This document shows, in pieces, positions 20,173-30,424 of a stretch of 64,000 nt of DNA (position 1 is the first letter of the stretch; every line of letters starts with the position of its first letter). Origin of the DNA: Arion vulgaris (taxonomy: Eukaryota; Mollusca; Gastropoda; Stylommatophora; Arionidae); assembly GCA_020796225.1 (NCBI GenBank), contig CM036754.1, forward strand, positions 15,449,367-15,513,366. Reading direction: 5' to 3'. The notes below the pieces were generated by a model. The model saw only the letters and a list, made by a program, of their open reading frames with translations, did not search any database and was not told the origin of the DNA. The position numbers and the translations under genes are program-made.

Positions 20173-20225
20173 TAACTAATAACCAACCAATAACCAACCA
20201 ATAACCAATAAATATGTAGGTGGTA

Positions 20226-20643
20226 ATAAACTATGTATTGTTCTGAATGGAGCTAATCACTAGTGCCACTAGGCATCAAACGTAATGAGAGTGATAGCTA
20301 ACGCCCTTAAACAGGTTGTAGTCATTACAACATTACTTCTATGTCCGAAAAGTGGTCAGCGAAAGCCCCTTACTGCTTAAACCACCGCTAGTAATACAGA
20401 AGTTCTATATATAGTTGCCAAGCGCCGGTCCTGAAGGTTTAATCAGGTACCAGGGATTACACCCCAATTTATATGCTGCTTACCAATTCTACATTAACGT
20501 CTTCTTGGTAACAGTTCTTCCACTATGGATTTAGTTTTAAAAAAAAGTACTTCATTGTTGAATATATGTTTATATTAGAGCAGGATTACAGTATGATCTT
20601 TAGGGGATAAAGATTAAGGGATATTTCAGATGAGTGTATTTTT
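20226..20643. other. No gene recognised
   Basis: It begins with a remnant of the 28-bp array. Otherwise unassigned AT-rich DNA. Confidence 0.45.
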
Positions 20644-20966
20644 CTGTAGTTTCATATCTTAAGTTTATGTTGAAGATATTACAGATTACTTCACAGTATA
20701 TGTAGCATAGTTGTCTCACCATCATCAGGTACCGTCTCAGAATCGAAGGTTGAAATGAACCTCAGATATCCCTTGTGTCTTTGCTTGATGTTATACTCTG
20801 CCATTCTGTAGTTTCATATCTTACGTTTATGTTGAAGATATTACAGATTACTTCGTAGTATATGTAGCATATTTGTCTCACCATCATCAGGTACCGTCTC
20901 AGAATGGAAGGTTGGCTGAATCTCAAATATCCCTTGTGTCTTCCCTTGATGTTATACTCTGCCATT
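20644..20966. repeat. 162-bp tandem duplication
   Basis: Two copies start at CTGTAGTTTCATATCTTA (20644 and 20806), with the start of a third at 20967. They differ at scattered positions. Confidence 0.85.
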
Positions 20967-20984
20967 CTGTAGTTTCTCCATCTC

Positions 20985-21425
20985 TTGATTGATTTGATTA
21001 ATTTATTGATTGATAGGACCATCATCATTGCAATTCGGTGAGTTACCATGTGTGCTCCGATCTCTTTTTTACACAGAAAGATCTCAGCTGCAGTGCACGA
21101 AATCCTTGGCACCGGCGAGGATCCCGGATGTAATTTAGAAGATGGTTAAAATATTTTGTAGGATTTTTATTTTTAAAGTTTTTCTGAAGTTTGTCCAGGC
21201 AGCGGCTTTCCAGCCTGCTCTTCTCTATTTTGAACTGCCAAGCATTGCTTTACGTGCTCAAATTGAACACGGGACCTTCGTTTTATAGCCCGTCTCTGAT
21301 AGGACTAGGAACTCGATCTCACCTACACTGAGATCACTGATCTCGGGATAAATATCTCGATGGCTCCACGAGAGAGCGAACCTGTTACCTTTGGAGCGAA
21401 GTTGGATAACCTAACCTCTAAGCCA
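20985..21425 (-). mobile_element. tRNA-derived SINE S2, most complete copy
   Basis: On the minus strand the head is GTGGCTTAGAGGTTAGG (exact A-box pattern TGGCTTAGAGG) followed by AACAGGTTCGCTCTC (B-box-like). The body includes GATCTCAGTGTAGGTGAGAT, CAGGCTGGAAAGCCGCTGCC and AATTGCAATGATGATGGTCC, ending in an ATCA/ATCAAT tail at about 20985-21015. Length is near 440 bp. It shares all blocks with copies at 12.9, 24.2, 36.3 and 54.5 kb. Confidence 0.8.
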
Positions 21426-21430
21426 CAGAG

Positions 21431-21794
21431 ATCCCCAATCTCTTGACTTGTCCCTCCCACTTCTATCTCAATCTTCCTCTTCTTTCTCATCGTCCTTCAA
21501 CTTCCCTCTCTAATAAGGTTTCATCAATGTGTCATGTCTCTTTATGTGTCCAAAATATTTTCTTTCTCCGATTTTTATTTTGGAAATTGATTTTTCCTTC
21601 ATTTCTTGTATTTTCTAGAACAATTGTCTACATAAGTGTAATCCGAAACTGTATGTTATTATTATTTTTGTTATGTTCCTTACAAAATGTGCTTGTTTTT
21701 TTTTTTTAACAGCGTGCTCACATTTTGTTATTCTATTAATTTTTTCAAAATAATATTTTTTGTATATCGCAGATTTCTTGTCTCATTTATATGT
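21431..21794. other. No gene recognised
   Basis: Pyrimidine-rich sequence. An 88-codon open stretch at 21443-21709 has biased composition and no motif. Confidence 0.45.
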
Positions 21795-22290
21795 TTCCTT
21801 AATATATGTAGTCATCTCTCATACATTTTCTCTGTTTGACAATGTCAAGTTAACGTTCATATATATGTCGACATCTCTCTTATATATTTTCTCCTGTTTG
21901 ACAATGTCAGTTAACGTTCATATATGTCGTCATCTCTCTTATACATTTTCTCTTGTTTGACAATGTCAAGTTAACGTTCACTATATGTCGTCATCTCTCT
22001 TATACATTTTCTCCTGTTTGACAATGTCAAGTTAACGTTCATATATGTCGACATCTCTCTTATACATTTTCTCTTGTTTGACAATGTCAAGTTAACGTTC
22101 ACATATATGTCGTCATCTCTCTTATACATTTTCTCTTGTTTGACAATGTCAAGTTAACGTTCGTATATATGTCGACATCTCTCTTATACATTTTCTCTTG
22201 TTTGACAATGTCAAGTTAACGTTCGTATATATGTCGACATCTCTCTTATACATTTTCTCCTGTTTGACAATGTCAAGTTAACGTTCATAC
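21795..22290. repeat. ~61-bp minisatellite
   Basis: Eight to nine copies, spacing 59-62 bp, sharing CATCTCTCTTATACATTTTC and GACAATGTCAAGTTAACGTT. Length varies in the TATATGTCG stretch. Confidence 0.9.
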
Positions 22291-22909
22291 ACACATAAAT
22301 ATTTCACAACTGACATTGTGAGGGCCTTTCAAGTCCATTTTTCCTTCCGACCTGATTTCTAGTCTCTTCTAAACATAGAAACCTTGTATGTACCAAGGAA
22401 AAACACTCATGGTTACCAAGACAACTACCAAAGCTGAATCATATTATACCGCATCAGAGAGTGATTATATTAAAAAAACAAAAACACATGACAAGGAATT
22501 GAGTGCAACAATTGTATAAACTGAACAATATAGGCAGAAATACATAAATAATGATACATTTGGTCAACCGTACATTCACTCTTCATGAAGTAGCTACTTA
22601 TATGTGATAATATGTCTGTTGTTTTTTCATACTACAATACTTTCATAATAAAAACTGCAACAAATAATAATGTATCACATATGCTTCACATAACATTTGG
22701 GGTAATAGCTATATTAATATAAGTGTCTGCACAGATGTTACATAAGAATATCTCATAATGATCCCGTAATGTACAAGCATATTGTTGTATATCTGGTATT
22801 AATTTGAAAAGACCTTTTTTATAATTTGGAAAAAAACCATTTTTGTGTAATATTTACGAGATGTATCTTTTATCTCAGCCCGTTTCCCGCATGTATTATG
22901 AACGGCAAT
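22291..22909. other. No gene recognised
   Basis: Very AT-rich sequence with no terminal repeats or coding signal that I can see. Confidence 0.45.
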
Positions 22910-23580
22910 AAAAACATAGTGGAGCATTCACTGTCATGGAAAAAATGAAAACATTTTGGGCATATAATATCACGGTAAACAGGAATACATAGTGAGAATT
23001 CACTGTCATGGGAAACAAGAAAACAGTGAGCATATACCGTCATGTAAAACAGGAAAACAGTGAGCATACACCGTCATGTAAAACAGGAAAACATAGTGAA
23101 CATACACTTTTAAAGGAAAACATGAAAACATAATGAACATACACTGTTATCGAAAATATGAAAACGTGGTGAGCATTTACTTTCATAGAAAACTGAAATA
23201 TAGCAAACATTCACTGTAATGGAAAATATGAAAATAAAGTAAGCATTCACTGCCGTGAAATATCACGAAAACGTCGTAAATAGTCACTATTTGGCTGAAA
23301 TCGGATGCACGTGTCCTAAACGTGTAGAAGTCTATGCGTTTAGGGTCTACCAAACCAATGTGCAACGTATACACGTTCTTGGCAAAGATCAAACATCACA
23401 AAGAGTGATTAAAATTGATCGTAAAGAACGAAAGCAAAGAAGAAGAAGAAGTCCCTATCATTGAAAATATAAAGATATATTGATTATTCATGTTAGAAAT
23501 CTCGAAAGAAATCTCTCGATTATTATCGTTCATTGAAAACATAAAGATATAGCGATAATTTACTTTGATGGACAATAAGA
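22910..23580. repeat. Degenerate ~36-bp tandem repeat, split by S1b
   Basis: Copies of a unit like GAAAACATAGTGAGCATTCA plus CTGTCATG run to 23281 and resume after 23459. Divergence between copies is high. The S1b element at 23291-23449 interrupts the array. Confidence 0.75.
23291..23449 (+). mobile_element. SINE-like S1b, head-truncated, with target duplication
   Basis: Matches the second part of the S1b at 11052-11310 (AAATCGGATGCACGTGTCCT, CGTATACACGTTCTTGGCAA) and ends in an (AAG)n tail. The flanks AGTCACTAT (23282-23290) and AGTCCCTAT (23450-23458) match at 8 of 9 positions. Confidence 0.82.
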
Positions 23581-23697
23581 TTAAGTTTCAACAGCTACCA
23601 GACAGGATATAGAAGGTCTTCTAGATAACAGGATGTCGTCGGAGGGCGTGTGATTGATCTATTTAAATAATGTTTATTATCCTTACATAAAGGTCTT

Positions 23698-24156
23698 GCT
23701 CAGGAAGATTGAAACAGGATGGGCTAGGAGACATTGGATGGAGTCGCTGGGGAGGTCTATGCTGACAAAGATCAGTTTTATTTTTGTGCCAGGGCATGCA
23801 GGTGTAAGGGGAATGAACGTGCGGATAGGCTTGCAGGTATGGCTGCTGTACAAAGCGGGCGAGCAATGGACCAGGCTGATATTATAAATTCCTTAAGGGA
23901 GAGAGGGCGTGTACATGATTCACGTAATAGCGGTGAATCTACAACACTAACTAGACTGCAAAGAACTCAAAGTTAAGCGTGGTGTAGCTCGACAAGAACG
24001 CTATGCTGGCAGACAAAGAAGAATTGTAAACCAACAAAGAACCGGTGTCGTTAGTCGCCACACTCTGATGGACATACTGAGGGAGAGATCGGAGCACTTA
24101 TGGACTAATTTGTTCGACGTGCAGTGATGGTGATCCAACGACTAAACTAAACCAAA
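23698..24156 (+). mobile_element. I-group LINE 3' end with RNase H, family J2
   Basis: One frame reads LLRKIETGWARRHWMESLGR and FIFVPGHAGVRG; a second continues NERADRLAGMAAVQSGRA and MDQADIINSLRERGRVHD; a third gives RQERYAGRQRRIVNQQRTG. The RNase H fragment therefore has one frameshift exactly in the conserved NERAD word, as in the 2.5-3.2 kb copy; both copies share that lesion. The end is GACTAAACTAAACC, the J2 tail. Confidence 0.75.
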
Positions 24157-24184
24157 CATAAAGGTCTGACTACAATGTATGCAA

Positions 24185-24570
24185 TTGTTTGATTGATTTC
24201 ATGATAAAACCATCATCATTGCACTTTGATGAATGGTCATCTATGGTCCGATCTCTTTCTCACACAGGAAGATATCAACATGTATTGCCAGAGTCCTGGA
24301 TGTAATCTTTGAAGATGGTGAAATTGTTTTGCAAGAATTCTATTTCAATCTTCTAAATTAATTTATTTTCTAGGCAGCAGCTCTGTAGTCTACTCATACA
24401 GATTTCCAACACTCAATGGTTCTCTTTAGTGCTCAACGTTCTATCTTCCGTCTCCGATATGACTCGATCTCATCTTTATTAAGATCAGGGATCTCTGGGA
24501 AAATTTCCTGATCGCTCCACGCATCGAACTGAACCGAGTCCCATTGGAACTCGAAACTGTTAAATTTAGC
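24185..24570 (-). mobile_element. tRNA-derived SINE S2, diverged
   Basis: The minus strand carries the S2 blocks (GAGATCGAGTCATATCGGAG, CATTGAGTGTTGG region, AAAGTGCAATGATGATGGTT) and the ATCA-type 3' end at 24188-24200. The head is degraded around CCATTGGAACTCG. Confidence 0.65.
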
Positions 24571-24689
24571 TAATACATTTTAAACAGAACGTATGCAATA
24601 TTATTGCAATAATTCTTCGCTTCATCGCTTTGTTTAACAAATAATCCAGTAATTGTTTCGTCATTGTATTCATTGAAACTATCGAGTTT

Positions 24690-25498
24690 CTCTATCGAGT
24701 TTTCCATCCTTTGTGAAAATACTGCCCAAAATATTTGAATTCAGAAACTTTATTTACTCTGGTGTTGTTTATTTGTATGTTTGCTTGGCTTGGTGTTCTG
24801 CTGATTTTCATGGTCTCTGTCTTTTGTTTGTTGATTTTCATGTTGTACTTCCTGCATGCTATTAACAATGAATTCATGTGTTGTTGTAGCTAATCTTCAT
24901 CTTCATAGATTAAACTTTGGTCGTTCGCAAAAAAATAATTCACTTATTTTATTATTTAATTGATCGTAGTTTTCATTCTCCATATCGATAAGATGTTTTC
25001 CGCACTGTGCCTTTTTCACTATTGTGTCGATATATATGTTGAAGAGAAGAGGTGAGAGCACACAACCATGTATTACTCCTGATTTTCTTTCAAATGGGTC
25101 TGAATATAATCTACCTTAATCTTCTTCTTTTTCTTCTTTTAACGCTCCATATTGACCATTTTTCAACCACTCTGTGTGATTTGTATCTGATCTGAGCCTA
25201 AGAGCGATTATATATTGTGCCAGTTATGCGCCTACAAGTAGGCCAACACATCCGATTTCTGCGCTGCTTTTTATTTATCAGGGTAGCATCCCTAGGGCCT
25301 ACATCAGTCGCCTCTTACGACATGCATTGTAGGTCGCAGTGGTACTATTCTTTGCTTCCTTGCGGGTCCCGGTACCACACGGGCGGTACCTTAATCTAGA
25401 ATGATCAGTTCTTAGTCTGAGAAACATTTTTGGTTTCTCTCTCGATACCAGATGAATTGTGTCCCCAAAGAATTGTTTTCAGTGAGTATTCTGTATAG
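24690..25498 (-). mobile_element. LINE L-B reverse transcriptase fragment, split by S1c
   Basis: Minus-strand frames contain the words VLSPLLFNIYIDTIVKKAQC (motif B region), SELFFANDQSLIYEDED (motif C, here F-A-N-D), MNSLLIACRKYNMKINKQKT and EFKYFGQ. These align with the L-B copy at 55.4-57.1 kb, where motif C is F-A-D-D. S1c at 25123-25386 interrupts it upstream of motif B. Frameshifts are present throughout. Confidence 0.75.
25123..25386 (-). mobile_element. SINE-like S1c, complete, with target duplication
   Basis: A 264-bp retroposon. On the minus strand the head is CCGCCCGTGTGGTACCGGGA, then GTCGTAAGAGGCGACT, then a second half specific to S1c (AATCGCTCTTAGGCTCAGAT, AGTGGTTGAAAAATGG) and a tail of AAG-rich bases at 25123-25138. 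TACCTTAATCT flanks it at 25112-25122 and 25387-25397. It lies inside the L-B fragment. Confidence 0.9.
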
Positions 25499-25503
25499 AA
25501 GTA

Positions 25504-25964
25504 CAGGCTGTTTATAAAGTGGCTGTGCAGTGAAATTTACGCCCGGATGAGACTACGTCCGAGAAATATGGTTTTCAAGACGACTAAAAACGTAAATTGT
25601 TATTATTCATTTAGATACTACTGCTCTTGGCTAGCTTGTATTCGGTAAAGTGATCGTAACCACGACTTGTGAGTCTGGAAATTTCAGCACATATTATCGA
25701 ATTACTTCAATATATTTGCCATCATTACGAAAGACATGTTTCACCAAAAATACCATGTTTTCAATGGTTTAACACTATTTCATTTCAACAATAAAATCGT
25801 GAATGTAACAGCGGTTTGTTACTGCTGCACACAGGATTATAGTGAAACACGTACAAACAGGATTATAAAACTCAGGAATATCATGATGTAAATTTCCATC
25901 ATTCGTGATGTAATTACTCAAATATTTACAAAATTCCCTGCACATCGACTTTATAAATACAATG
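25504..25964. mobile_element. Tc1/mariner-like MITE, single copy
   Basis: The left end CAGGCTGTTTATAAAGTGGC and the right end CATTGTATTTATAAAGTCGA (inverted) are similar over about 36 bp. TA flanks both ends (25502-25503, 25965-25966). No transposase is visible. Confidence 0.5.
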
Positions 25965-25966
25965 TA

Positions 25967-26375
25967 CTTTCTATTTCTGTAATTTCTGGCTCAATCTTAC
26001 TCTCTTCATCTGTATCTCCTTTTATTTATTGATATATTACCAGTATTTTCTCTATGTGTTACGTGCTTGTTCACGAGTAGATTGTTTATATCTGTTCTTG
26101 ATTAGATTTGGTATTGATCGAGAGACACTTAAACCTTTGACGTGAGATATAATGTTAGGTCAAATGATATTGCGCTGAACAGTAATTTCAATATATTTGG
26201 GAAATTACTTCTTGCGCTGAGATCATGATTTTTCAGACTGGTCTGGGGTTGTTCATGAGCTTGTCGGCATCATGTCTTCTCGTACGTGAGTTCTCTTAAA
26301 ACGTTTGCTACAAAATATGGCTCATGATTTCTCTGGTATACAATTTTGTCTGCAACCTGTTATCGACATAAGGGA
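25967..26375. other. No gene recognised
   Basis: AT-rich spacer before the 30-bp array. Nothing assignable. Confidence 0.45.
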
Positions 26376-28560
26376 AAACTACAGTAAAACTATGTAGCAT
26401 AGAGAAGACTGCAGTAAAACTATGTAGCATAGAGAAGACTACAGTAAAACTATGTAGCATAGAGAAGACTACAGTAAAACTATGTAACATAGAGAAGACT
26501 ACAGTAAAACTATGTAGCATAGGGAAGACTACAGTAAAACTATGTAGCATAGAGAAGACTACAGTAAAACTATGTAACATAGAGAAGACTACAGTAAAAC
26601 TATGTAGCATAGAGAAGACTACAGTAAAACTATGTAGCATAGAGAAGACTACAGTAAAACTATGTAGCATAGAGAAGACTACAGTAAAACTATGTAGCAA
26701 GTAAAACTATGTAACATAGAGAAGACTGCAGTAAAATTATGTAGCAAGTAAAACTATGTAGCATAGGGAAGACTACAGTAAAACTATGTAGCATAGAGAA
26801 GACTGCAGTAAAACTATGTAGCAAGTAAAACTATGTAACATAGAGAAGACTGCAGTAAAATTATGTAGCAAGTAAAACTATGTAACATAGAGAAGACTGC
26901 AGTAAAATTATGTAGCAAGTAAAACTATGTAGCATAGGGAAGACTACAGTAAAACTATGTAACATAGAGAAGACTGCAGTAAAATTATGTAGCAAGTAAA
27001 ACTATGTAGCATAGGGAAGACTACAGTAAAACTATGTAGCATAGAGAAGACTACAGTAAAACTATGTAGCATAGAGAAGACTGCAGTAAAACTATGTAAC
27101 ATAGAGAAGACTACAGTAAAACTATGTAACATAGAGAAGACTGCAGTAAAATTATGTAGCAAGTAAAACTATGTAGCATAGGGAAGACTGCAGTAAAACT
27201 ATGTAGCATGAAAACTACGAGTAAAACTTGCTAAATAGAAGATTTCTGAGTAAAATTATTAGCTAAGTAAAACTATGTAGCATAGGAAGACTGCAGTAAA
27301 ACTATGTAGCATAAGAAGACTACAGTAAAACTATGTAGCATGAGAAGACTACAGTAAAACTATGTAACATAAGAAGACTCAGTAATATGCAGTAAACTAT
27401 TAATGAGACAGTAAAACTATGTAGCATAGAAGACTGCAGTAACATGTACTGGAGCTCAGTAAACTAGTAGCATAGAAGACTGCAGTAAAACTATGTACAA
27501 GGAAGACTGCAGTAAAACTATGTACATAGGAAGACTCAGTAAAACTATGTACATAGGAAGACTGCAGTAAAACTATGTAACATAGGAAGACTGCAGTAAA
27601 ACTATGTAACATAGGAAGACTACAGTAAAACTATGTAACATAGGAAGACTGCAGTAAAACTATGTAGCATAGGAAGACTCAGTAAAACTATGTACAAGAA
27701 GACTCAGTAAAACTATGAGCTAAGACTCAGTAAAACTATGTAACATAGAAGACTCAGTAAACATGACAAACTGCAGTAAAATTATGTAGTCTAGCTAGAA
27801 GACTCAGTAAACTTTTAACATAGAAGACTAGAAACTATGTAGCATAGAGAGAGACTAAGTAGAAACATGTAACATAGAAGACTGCAGTAAAACTATAGCA
27901 TAGAAGACTGCAGTAAAACTATGTATAAGACTCAAAACTAGTAACATAAGAAGACTACAGTAAAACTATGAACATAAGACTGCAGTAAACTATGTAACAT
28001 AAAGACGCAGTAAACATGTACATATAAAAGACTGCATAACTATGTAACTATAAGATGAGTAACATTAAATATAAAGACTGCAGTAAACTATTAACATATA
28101 AGATCAGTAAACTATGACATATAAAAGCTGCAGTAAAACTATGTAGCAAAAAAGCGCAGTAAACATGTAACATATAAGATGCATAAAACTATGTAACATA
28201 TAAGAGCAGTAAACTTGATATAAAGACTGCAGTAAAACTATGTAACATATAAGACTGAGTAACTGAACTTAGACTAAAACTATGTAACATATAAAAGACT
28301 GCAGTAAACTATGTAACATATAAAGACTTAAACATAACATATAAAGACTGCAGTAAACTATTAACATATAAAGACTGCAGTAAACTATAAATATAAAGAC
28401 TGAGTACTATTAACATATAAGATGCAGTAAAACTATGTAACATATAAAGACTGCAGTAAAACTATGTACATATAGACCATCATTAAATATAGACTGCAGT
28501 AAAACTATGTAACATAAGTGCGAAAACACATAAAAACTGAGTAATATAGTTCTACAAAGC
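26376..28560. repeat. 30-bp minisatellite, largest in the window
   Basis: Unit ACAGTAAAACTATGTAGCAT plus AGAGAAGACT. Copies are near identical from 26380 to 27200, with shortened composite units containing GTAGCAAGTAAAACTATG. From 27200 to 28560 the units are full of small deletions. Open stretches reading MLHSFTVVFS on the minus strand are by-products. Confidence 0.92.
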
Positions 28561-28659
28561 ATTAAAACAAGGTACAGCGACGTTTCGACCAAAAGGCTTT
28601 TATCTACTTTTTTGCAGCAACTATTAGTCGTATTGTCATTTAATGCAGACTTACTAGTG

Positions 28660-28870
28660 TTACAAGTGGGCGTATGTAGCTTAAGCGGGGGTGAGATTGA
28701 TCATAACCAAAGCGTAACTTGTTCAAACTCCGCGGCGAGCAAGTTTGGAAGCAAATTAGTTCCCCTGGATTTTTACGAACGATAAAAATATACCTCACCG
28801 TTCAGAAAGCAATGGCAAACTATTGAACGTGTAAGTGGTGCATAGATAACCGACGACTCATTTACTGTTG
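28660..28870 (+). mobile_element. tRNA-derived SINE S4, copy 1
   Basis: TAGCTTAAGCG fits the A-box pattern exactly and TTGTTCAAACTCCG resembles the B box, spaced as in a tRNA. The body (TTTTTACGAACGATAAAAAT, CGTTCAGAAAGCAATGGCAA) recurs at 44.6-44.8 kb. It ends near CGACTCATTTACTGT. Confidence 0.65.
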
Positions 28871-28899
28871 TTGATGATTCTCTTTCTTTCTCGAATCCT

Positions 28900-29262
28900 C
28901 TTTGCCTCACAGGGTCAGGTCAGGAAGAGATTTCTAAAACGGGCCCTAGTATGCGCTTTATAAATAGTCTCTTTCGTAGCCTCCGTTATCTCTGAGGTCC
29001 ATATTTTGCGTGGCCGGCCTTTTGCTTTGTACTCATTGTATCGGAGCAGCATTGCTCTTTGAGGTGCACTGTCTGATGGTAATCTGCTTACGTGGCGGAA
29101 CCATTTAATTTGTTGTTTCTTGATGAAGTCTAGTACTGATGTTGTACCCACTTTTTTCCTGATGTCTTCATTTCTCAACCGGTCTCTTCTTGTTACACCC
29201 AGCATTCTGCGTAAACACTTCATCTCTGTTGTGACTAGTACTCCTCTTTCCCTGCGGGTTTC
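28900..29262 (-). mobile_element. LINE C-terminal fragment, family L-C
   Basis: A single minus-strand frame reads VTTEMKCLRRMLGVTRRDRL, RNEDIRKKVGTTSVLDFIKK, QQIKWFRHVSRLP, AKGRPRKIWTSEITEATKET and RFRNLFL. This is the intact C-terminal tail of an RTE/CR1-like LINE ORF2. The open frame continues without a stop into an unrelated LINE tail on its 5' side (L-G), giving an accidental 145-codon fusion. Confidence 0.75.
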
Positions 29263-29670
29263 AAAACAGTGCCCGTCTTGCAATGCTTCCGGCATTCTTC
29301 TCAATGTATGTCCTATCCATCGCCAGCGTGTCTTCCTGAGCTCTTTCTCCACTGCCTAGTTCTTTCTCTGAGTTCCTCGATTGTAATCCTATCATACCAT
29401 CTCAGTCCCTATATTCTATGTAAACATCTATTTACGAAAGTCTGCAGTTTTCTGATGGTTTATTTTGTTGTCTTTCATGTTTCCGCGCAATAGAACTGCG
29501 CTGATTTCACATTTGATTGAAAGATTTTCAGCTTTGTGGTATACGCTGTTAGAACTATATTTTTCTCTGACCAGCAACATACAATTTGGAATGTGGTCAA
29601 CATCATAGCGGCCACATTTAAGTCTCTTTGTTTCTCTTGAGATAATGAGAACCGTTTGCTATTGGAAAAA
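29263..29670 (-). mobile_element. LINE C-terminal fragment, family L-G
   Basis: The minus strand reads EKELRKTRWRWIGHTLRRMP and, upstream, degraded LINE sequence also found at 41.5-41.9 kb (shared DNA GAGCTCTTTCTCCACTG, CAGCTTTGTG). It is cut at its 3' side by the L-C fragment. Confidence 0.6.
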
Positions 29671-29684
29671 TTCTACAACAGTGG

Positions 29685-29862
29685 CAGGACCGTGCGGTAT
29701 ATTTTCTCAGTATGATGCAAGTCTTCGAAATGCCGCCCTTTAAATGTTTTTTTTATTAAAAATAACCTTCAATTGTAATAATGAATTCGCTGCTTATGCC
29801 ACTCCCCTTATGGTGCTGCCTGATGCGACCGCCTCTCTGCATCATAGCACAGCACGGCCCTG
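29685..29862. mobile_element. MITE family M2, copy 2
   Basis: A 178-bp element with ends CAGGACCGTGC and CAGGGCCGTGC (inverted). It shares CTCAGTATGATGCAAGTCTT with the 5967 copy. The flanking octamers AACAGTGG and AACTGTTT agree at only five positions. Confidence 0.7.
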
Positions 29863-29974
29863 AACTGTTTTTCGAATCGAGACCACATGGCTGACCTTTT
29901 CACTCCGTAATTGTGTTTACCTCTGAATGCATTTAAATGTAATGTGTACTGAACTAAACTAAATAAATTATAAG

Positions 29975-30422
29975 AACAATTTTCTGCACAACACTATGTT
30001 ACCAGTGTCAAACATGGTCAATGACAGCACTAATGAGAGGAAAATCATAACGACAGAGATGAGGTGTATTAGAAGAACTGCAGGTGTGACAATAAGAGAC
30101 AAAATTAGAAATGAAGAAATCAGGAGACTGGATGTAAAACCAGTCATGCAATTCATAAAAGAACAACATATTAAATGGTATGGACACTGACAAGAATTCC
30201 TGGTATGCCTACCACAGATGTCCACACAGAAAAAATATAACGAGTACAAAGCAAGAGGTAGACCACGCAAAAGATGAAATGACTGCATCAAAAACAGCCT
30301 TACGAAAATGAATATCAGTTTACAAAGTACCTTAAAACAAGCACACCAGATCATACGGTCCTCTCCTCTCTCCCACACTTCTATAAAGAAGTAAATGGTG
30401 GAAGAGAAAAAGAAGAAGAAGA
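29975..30422 (+). mobile_element. LINE C-terminal fragment, L-C related, with AAG tail
   Basis: The plus frame reads KIITTEMRCIRRTAGVTIRD, RNEEIRRLDVKPVMQFIKEQ and HIKWYGH, then after a stop ARGRPRKR. The words parallel L-C but diverge enough to be another subfamily. The 3' end is (GAA)n at 30408-30422. Confidence 0.7.
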
Positions 30423-30424
30423 GC

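Larger units (their letters stand above)
16758..20212 (+). mobile_element. I-group non-LTR retrotransposon J1, 5'-truncated
   Basis: This is the longest element on the + strand, ~3.45 kb. Domain order is endonuclease (partial), reverse transcriptase, a connecting region, RNase H and a short tail, the layout of the I group (Nimb-like elements are a possible match in molluscs, from memory). The 3' end is an AATAACC/AACCAATA repeat at 20176-20212. TATGTAGGTGGTA flanks it at 16745-16757 and 20213-20225; the true left boundary lies between 16758 and 16771 because the next bases still resemble the host array. At least eight stops or frameshifts make it a dead copy. Related pieces lie at 49464-49852 and 51501-51612. 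Confidence 0.88.

Noticed and set aside
26308..27612. MLHSFTVVFS repeat protein
   Set aside because: A 30-bp array by-product; the frame is lost as soon as the unit length varies.
26376..28560. CRISPR-like array
   Set aside because: Units are contiguous with no unique spacers, and the surroundings are eukaryotic transposable elements.
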